Shown: positions 61,766 through 64,000 of the stretch, one piece after another | Layout of the letters: every line of letters starts with the position of its first letter | Position numbering within the stretch: the first letter of the stretch is position 1 | Origin: Oscillospiraceae bacterium | GTDB lineage: Bacteria; Bacillota; Clostridia; Oscillospirales; Oscillospiraceae | Direction: 5' to 3' | NCBI GenBank assembly: GCA_021769865.1 | Contig: JAETSB010000015.1 | Coordinates: forward strand, 1 to 64,000 | Length of the DNA stretch: 64,000 nt | Position numbers and translations under genes: made by a program | The notes under the pieces: generated by a model | The model's input: the letters and a program-made list of their open reading frames with translations, nothing else | Database searches by the model: none | What the model was told of the DNA's origin: nothing

Positions 61766-62548
61766 ATGACCAGACGCGTATTGACGGAACTGCTCCTCCC
61801 GTTTTTAGGAACTTCTTTGGGAGCCAGCTGCGTGTTTTTTCTGAAAAAAAGCATGAATCCGCTGGTGCAGCGGGCTTTGACCGGCTTTGCGGCAGGCGTC
61901 ATGACAGCGGCGTCCGTCTGGAGCCTGCTGATTCCCGCTATGGAACACGCGGAGAATATGGGACAGCGGGCCTTTCTCCCTGCGGTGATTGGGATTTGGC
62001 TGGGCGTTGCGTTCCTGCTGATTCTGGACCGGACAGTTCCCCACCTGCACCAGAACAGCAGCCAGCCGGAGGGGCCCCGCACACCACTGAGGCGGACGAC
62101 CATGCTGGTGCTGGCGGTCACCCTCCACAACATCCCGGAGGGGATGGCGGTGGGGGTGGTCCTGGCGGGCTGGATAGCCGGAGACAATGGCATCACCGCC
62201 GCCGGAACACTGGCCCTGTCTCTGGGGATTGCCCTTCAGAATTTCCCGGAGGGCGCGATTATTTCGATGCCCCTCCGGACAGAGGGCGTGAGAAAAGGGC
62301 GCGCTTTTTTATATGGCGCCCTTTCCGGAGGAGTGGAACCGCTGGCCGCCGCGCTGACCATTTGGGCGGCGGGCCTGGTCCTCCCGGCACTTCCTTATCT
62401 GCTCAGTTTTGCGGCGGGGGCTATGATCTATGTGGTGGTGGAGGAACTGATCCCGGAGGCGTCCGCCGGGGCGCACTCCAACGTCGGAACCCTGTTCTTT
62501 GCGGCGGGTTTTACCGTCATGCTGGCGCTGGATACGGCGCTGGGCTGA
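61766..62548 (+). CDS. ZIP-family metal transporter
   Basis: 260 residues from ATG 61766 (GTGAGGAA before it). Eight helices with the ZIP metal-site motifs VTLHNIPEGMAVG (helix 4) and ALQNFPEGAIISMPL (helix 5), and a short His-containing loop (VPHLHQNSS). ZIP proteins import Zn2+, Fe2+ or Mn2+; the HNIPEG/QNFPEG set is of the GufA/ZupT group. It lies 86 bases after the feo operon in the same direction, so iron or zinc import in the same response is plausible. No terminator separates them clearly. Confidence 0.88.
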   Translation: MTRRVLTELLLPFLGTSLGASCVFFLKKSMNPLVQRALTGFAAGVMTAASVWSLLIPAMEHAENMGQRAFLPAVIGIWLGVAFLLILDRTVPHLHQNSSQPEGPRTPLRRTTMLVLAVTLHNIPEGMAVGVVLAGWIAGDNGITAAGTLALSLGIALQNFPEGAIISMPLRTEGVRKGRAFLYGALSGGVEPLAAALTIWAAGLVLPALPYLLSFAAGAMIYVVVEELIPEASAGAHSNVGTLFFAAGFTVMLALDTALG

Positions 62549-62630
62549 GAGAAAAAATGTAAGAAAGCAGGGGGGAATTGCAACGCTGAAAATCACAGTA
62601 CAAATTTGTATGGGGGCCTGGGACGCGGCC

Positions 62631-63500
62631 TTAAGGCTTCCCCGCTTCCCTGCGATAATACAGGAACAGCAGCACCGACGCCAGGATGATCAAGAAATAA
62701 GCGATCCAGCTCATAGAATCCGGGATCTGACCGAACAGCAGATACCCAAGCAGACCGGAAAAGAGAATCTGGGTGCTGTCATAAATGGAAATATCCTTCG
62801 GCGGCGCGTAGCGGTAGGCGTTGGTCAACGCGTACTGCGCCGCCGCGCAGGAGGAGCCCGCCAGCAGCAGACACACGAGCTGCCCGGCGGTCACCGGCGT
62901 CCAATACAACAGATTCGGCGGCAGCACCACCAGGGTGGAAACGGCTGAGAAGACAAAGACGATGGTGGAGCCGTCAATCCCGCTGTTTCGCCGCAGGGCC
63001 CGGAGGGCCACATGGGCCCCGCCGGACATCACGCCGCCCAGGAGTCCCACGGCCGCCGAGAGGCCCAGGGCCTCCATATTGGGGAAAATCAGGAACAGGC
63101 TGCCGGTCAGGGCCAGGGCGATGCACGCCAGCTGCCCCCTGTCCACCCGCTCCCCCAGGAACAGCGCCGCGAACAGGATGGCGAAGAAGGGGCTGAGCTT
63201 GCTGAGGGAGTTGGAATTGGCCAGCATCAGGTGGTCGATGGCGTAGTAGTTGCAAAAGACCGAGACCGTACCGCAGAAAACCCGCAGGGCCAGCGGAACG
63301 CCGCAGCCCTTGGGCACCCGCAGGGGAATCCGCCGGTTCAGCAGCACCCCGCCCGCCACCACAGCGGACACGGCGTTGCGGAACAGGACCTTCTGAAAGA
63401 ACGGCAGGTCCCCGGACAGCCGGACGAAGGCGCTCATCAGGGCAAAGCAGAAGGAGGACAGCACCAGCAGCAAGATGCCCTTACGTTTTTCCGAGGTCAT
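62631..63500 (-). CDS. EamA/DMT-family transporter
   Basis: 289 residues, ten helices in two EamA halves: SSFCFALMSAFVRLSGDLPF at the start, SLSKLSPFFAILFAALFLGE closing the first half, and ISIYDSTQILFSGLLGYLLFGQIPD in the second. Members export metabolites or amino acids; the substrate is unknown. It begins eight bases after the VOC gene stop, so the two form an operon. It is convergent with the ZIP gene; the 80 bases between contain only a small GCCTTAAGGC palindrome. Confidence 0.85.
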   Translation of the reverse strand: MTSEKRKGILLLVLSSFCFALMSAFVRLSGDLPFFQKVLFRNAVSAVVAGGVLLNRRIPLRVPKGCGVPLALRVFCGTVSVFCNYYAIDHLMLANSNSLSKLSPFFAILFAALFLGERVDRGQLACIALALTGSLFLIFPNMEALGLSAAVGLLGGVMSGGAHVALRALRRNSGIDGSTIVFVFSAVSTLVVLPPNLLYWTPVTAGQLVCLLLAGSSCAAAQYALTNAYRYAPPKDISIYDSTQILFSGLLGYLLFGQIPDSMSWIAYFLIILASVLLFLYYRREAGKP

Positions 63501-63508
63501 AGCGTCTC

Positions 63509-63856
63509 TTATTTCCGCAGAATATGGATGGCAAAGCCGCCGAATTCACCGTCCAGGTAGATGTTTTTCAGCTTGCCGTCCTCCGTGTAGGCGGCGGTCT
63601 CCATGTTGAAGGAGAACCCCTTTTCCTTCAGCTCCTCCACGGCGGCGTCCAGATCTGGCGTCCTCATGGCGATGTGTCCGTTTCGCCCCAGGAAGGGTGA
63701 TTTCATGCACTCAAAATAGGCTCCGGCAAACTCCGATTTCTGCCCGTGACGGGGCGTCAGATGGAACATCCCGCTCAGAAGCAGGGCCAGGCGCTCCGCC
63801 TCCTCCGGGCTGGCGGTGTTGACGCCGATATGCTCCAACTCAAATTCACACTGCAT
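63509..63856 (-). CDS. VOC (glyoxalase-fold) family protein
   Basis: 115 residues, one vicinal-oxygen-chelate unit: FELEHIGVNTASPEEAERLA with the first metal-type His, FECMKSPFLGRNGHIAMRTPDLDAAV, and IYLDGEFGGFAIHIL. Proteins of this subtype often stand beside sugar-acid (KDG/KDPG) aldolase genes in clostridia; no aldolase is visible here. Enzymatic role unassigned. AAAAGGAGAATCGCT precedes the ATG. Confidence 0.82.
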   Translation of the reverse strand: MQCEFELEHIGVNTASPEEAERLALLLSGMFHLTPRHGQKSEFAGAYFECMKSPFLGRNGHIAMRTPDLDAAVEELKEKGFSFNMETAAYTEDGKLKNIYLDGEFGGFAIHILRK

Positions 63857-63878
63857 AGCGATTCTCCTTTTTAGAGAG

Positions 63879-63913
63879 AAACGTCTGTCATAGACGGGGA
63901 AATGACAGACGTT
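63879..63913 (-). terminator. Hairpin after the truncated membrane-protein gene
   Basis: AACGTCTGTCAT / ATGACAGACGTT arms with a short loop, 18 bases after the partial gene's stop. Weak T-run (TTTCTCTC). Confidence 0.6.
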
Positions 63914-63930
63914 CCTTTTTTATACGGGCT

Positions 63931-64000
63931 TTAAACGGCGGCAGCCTTTTGCCGCTTGGCGAACATCAGGCACCAGGCCACCAAAACGACGCCCAGCGCC
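63931..64000 (-). CDS. C-terminus of a membrane protein, cut by window edge
   Basis: Only the last 22 codons are present: a hydrophobic helix (LGVVLVAWCLMFA) and a basic tail KRQKAAAV before TAA. It looks like the last span of a transporter. No family can be named. Confidence 0.55.
   Translation of the reverse strand, partial: ALGVVLVAWCLMFAKRQKAAAV

Overview
The window looks like a chromosomal segment from a GC-rich, strictly anaerobic, flagellated member of the Firmicutes, most like the gut Oscillospiraceae (Oscillibacter / Dysosmobacter / Flavonifractor-type). The basis is strong AGGAGG-type ribosome sites, a Thr T-box leader, single-subunit pyruvate:ferredoxin oxidoreductase, a clostridial glgBCD/glgAP glycogen locus, KamA-type radical SAM, FeoAAB with its Cys-rich partner, and many TTGACA-17-TATAAT promoters. 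The genus is an inference and not proven by the sequence.

Layout. 1-3480: right end of a decayed integrated element lying against the 3' end of tRNA-Pro(GGG), with small unknown genes, a headless PAPS-reductase-like gene and an integrase lacking its catalytic half. 3650-3950: LysR remnant. 4094-8248 (minus): four-gene signalling operon, 7TM hybrid histidine kinase / receiver / CheX-like / CheY-like. 8745-9673: broken chimera of a TPR-like start and a PEP-mutase end. 9764-12109: oversized flagellin. 12685-18310 (minus): receiver, hybrid kinase, and a second hybrid kinase fused to a DegV fatty-acid-binding domain. 18541-21568: ECF sigma, membrane anti-sigma and a secreted paralogue of the anti-sigma ectodomain. 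21833-22402: mntP. 22474-23469 (minus): DUF4397 protein with Pro/Gly repeats.

23850-29899: thiol amino-acid module, with a textbook sigma-54 promoter, PatB/MalY C-S lyase, NhaC-type antiporter, D-cysteine desulfhydrase-like enzyme and a sigma-54 activator with intact GAFTGA. 30041-33607: PFOR. 33781-35840: second ECF sigma / anti-sigma with a frameshifted secreted protein. 35975-36769: NTF2-like/LytTR regulator. 36899-39725: BlaI / M56 BlaR-like pair with a repeat-bearing sensor. 39776-40885 (minus): KamA-family radical SAM enzyme behind an attenuator-like leader. 41235-43268: T-box and thrS. 43331-52121 (minus): glycogen synthesis and breakdown in two transcripts, glgBCD and glgAP. 52528-54055: TauE exporter and Asp/Glu racemase. 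54273-55487: Glu/Asp-type symporter. 55718-56757: third ECF sigma/anti-sigma pair. 56796-58484 (minus): glnS. 58770-61679: ferrous iron uptake feoA-feoA-feoB-Cys-rich peptide, with repeated GTTAG-N6-CTAAC operators. 61766-62548: ZIP transporter. 62631-64000 (minus): EamA transporter, VOC protein and the tail of a membrane protein.

The most unusual content is the kinase-receiver-DegV fusion, the sigma-54 thiol regulon with promoter and activator in one locus, the acidic/basic tails on GlgA and GlgB, the BlaR-like protein with tandem helical repeats, and a gene whose ribosome site and start codon are separated by a hairpin.
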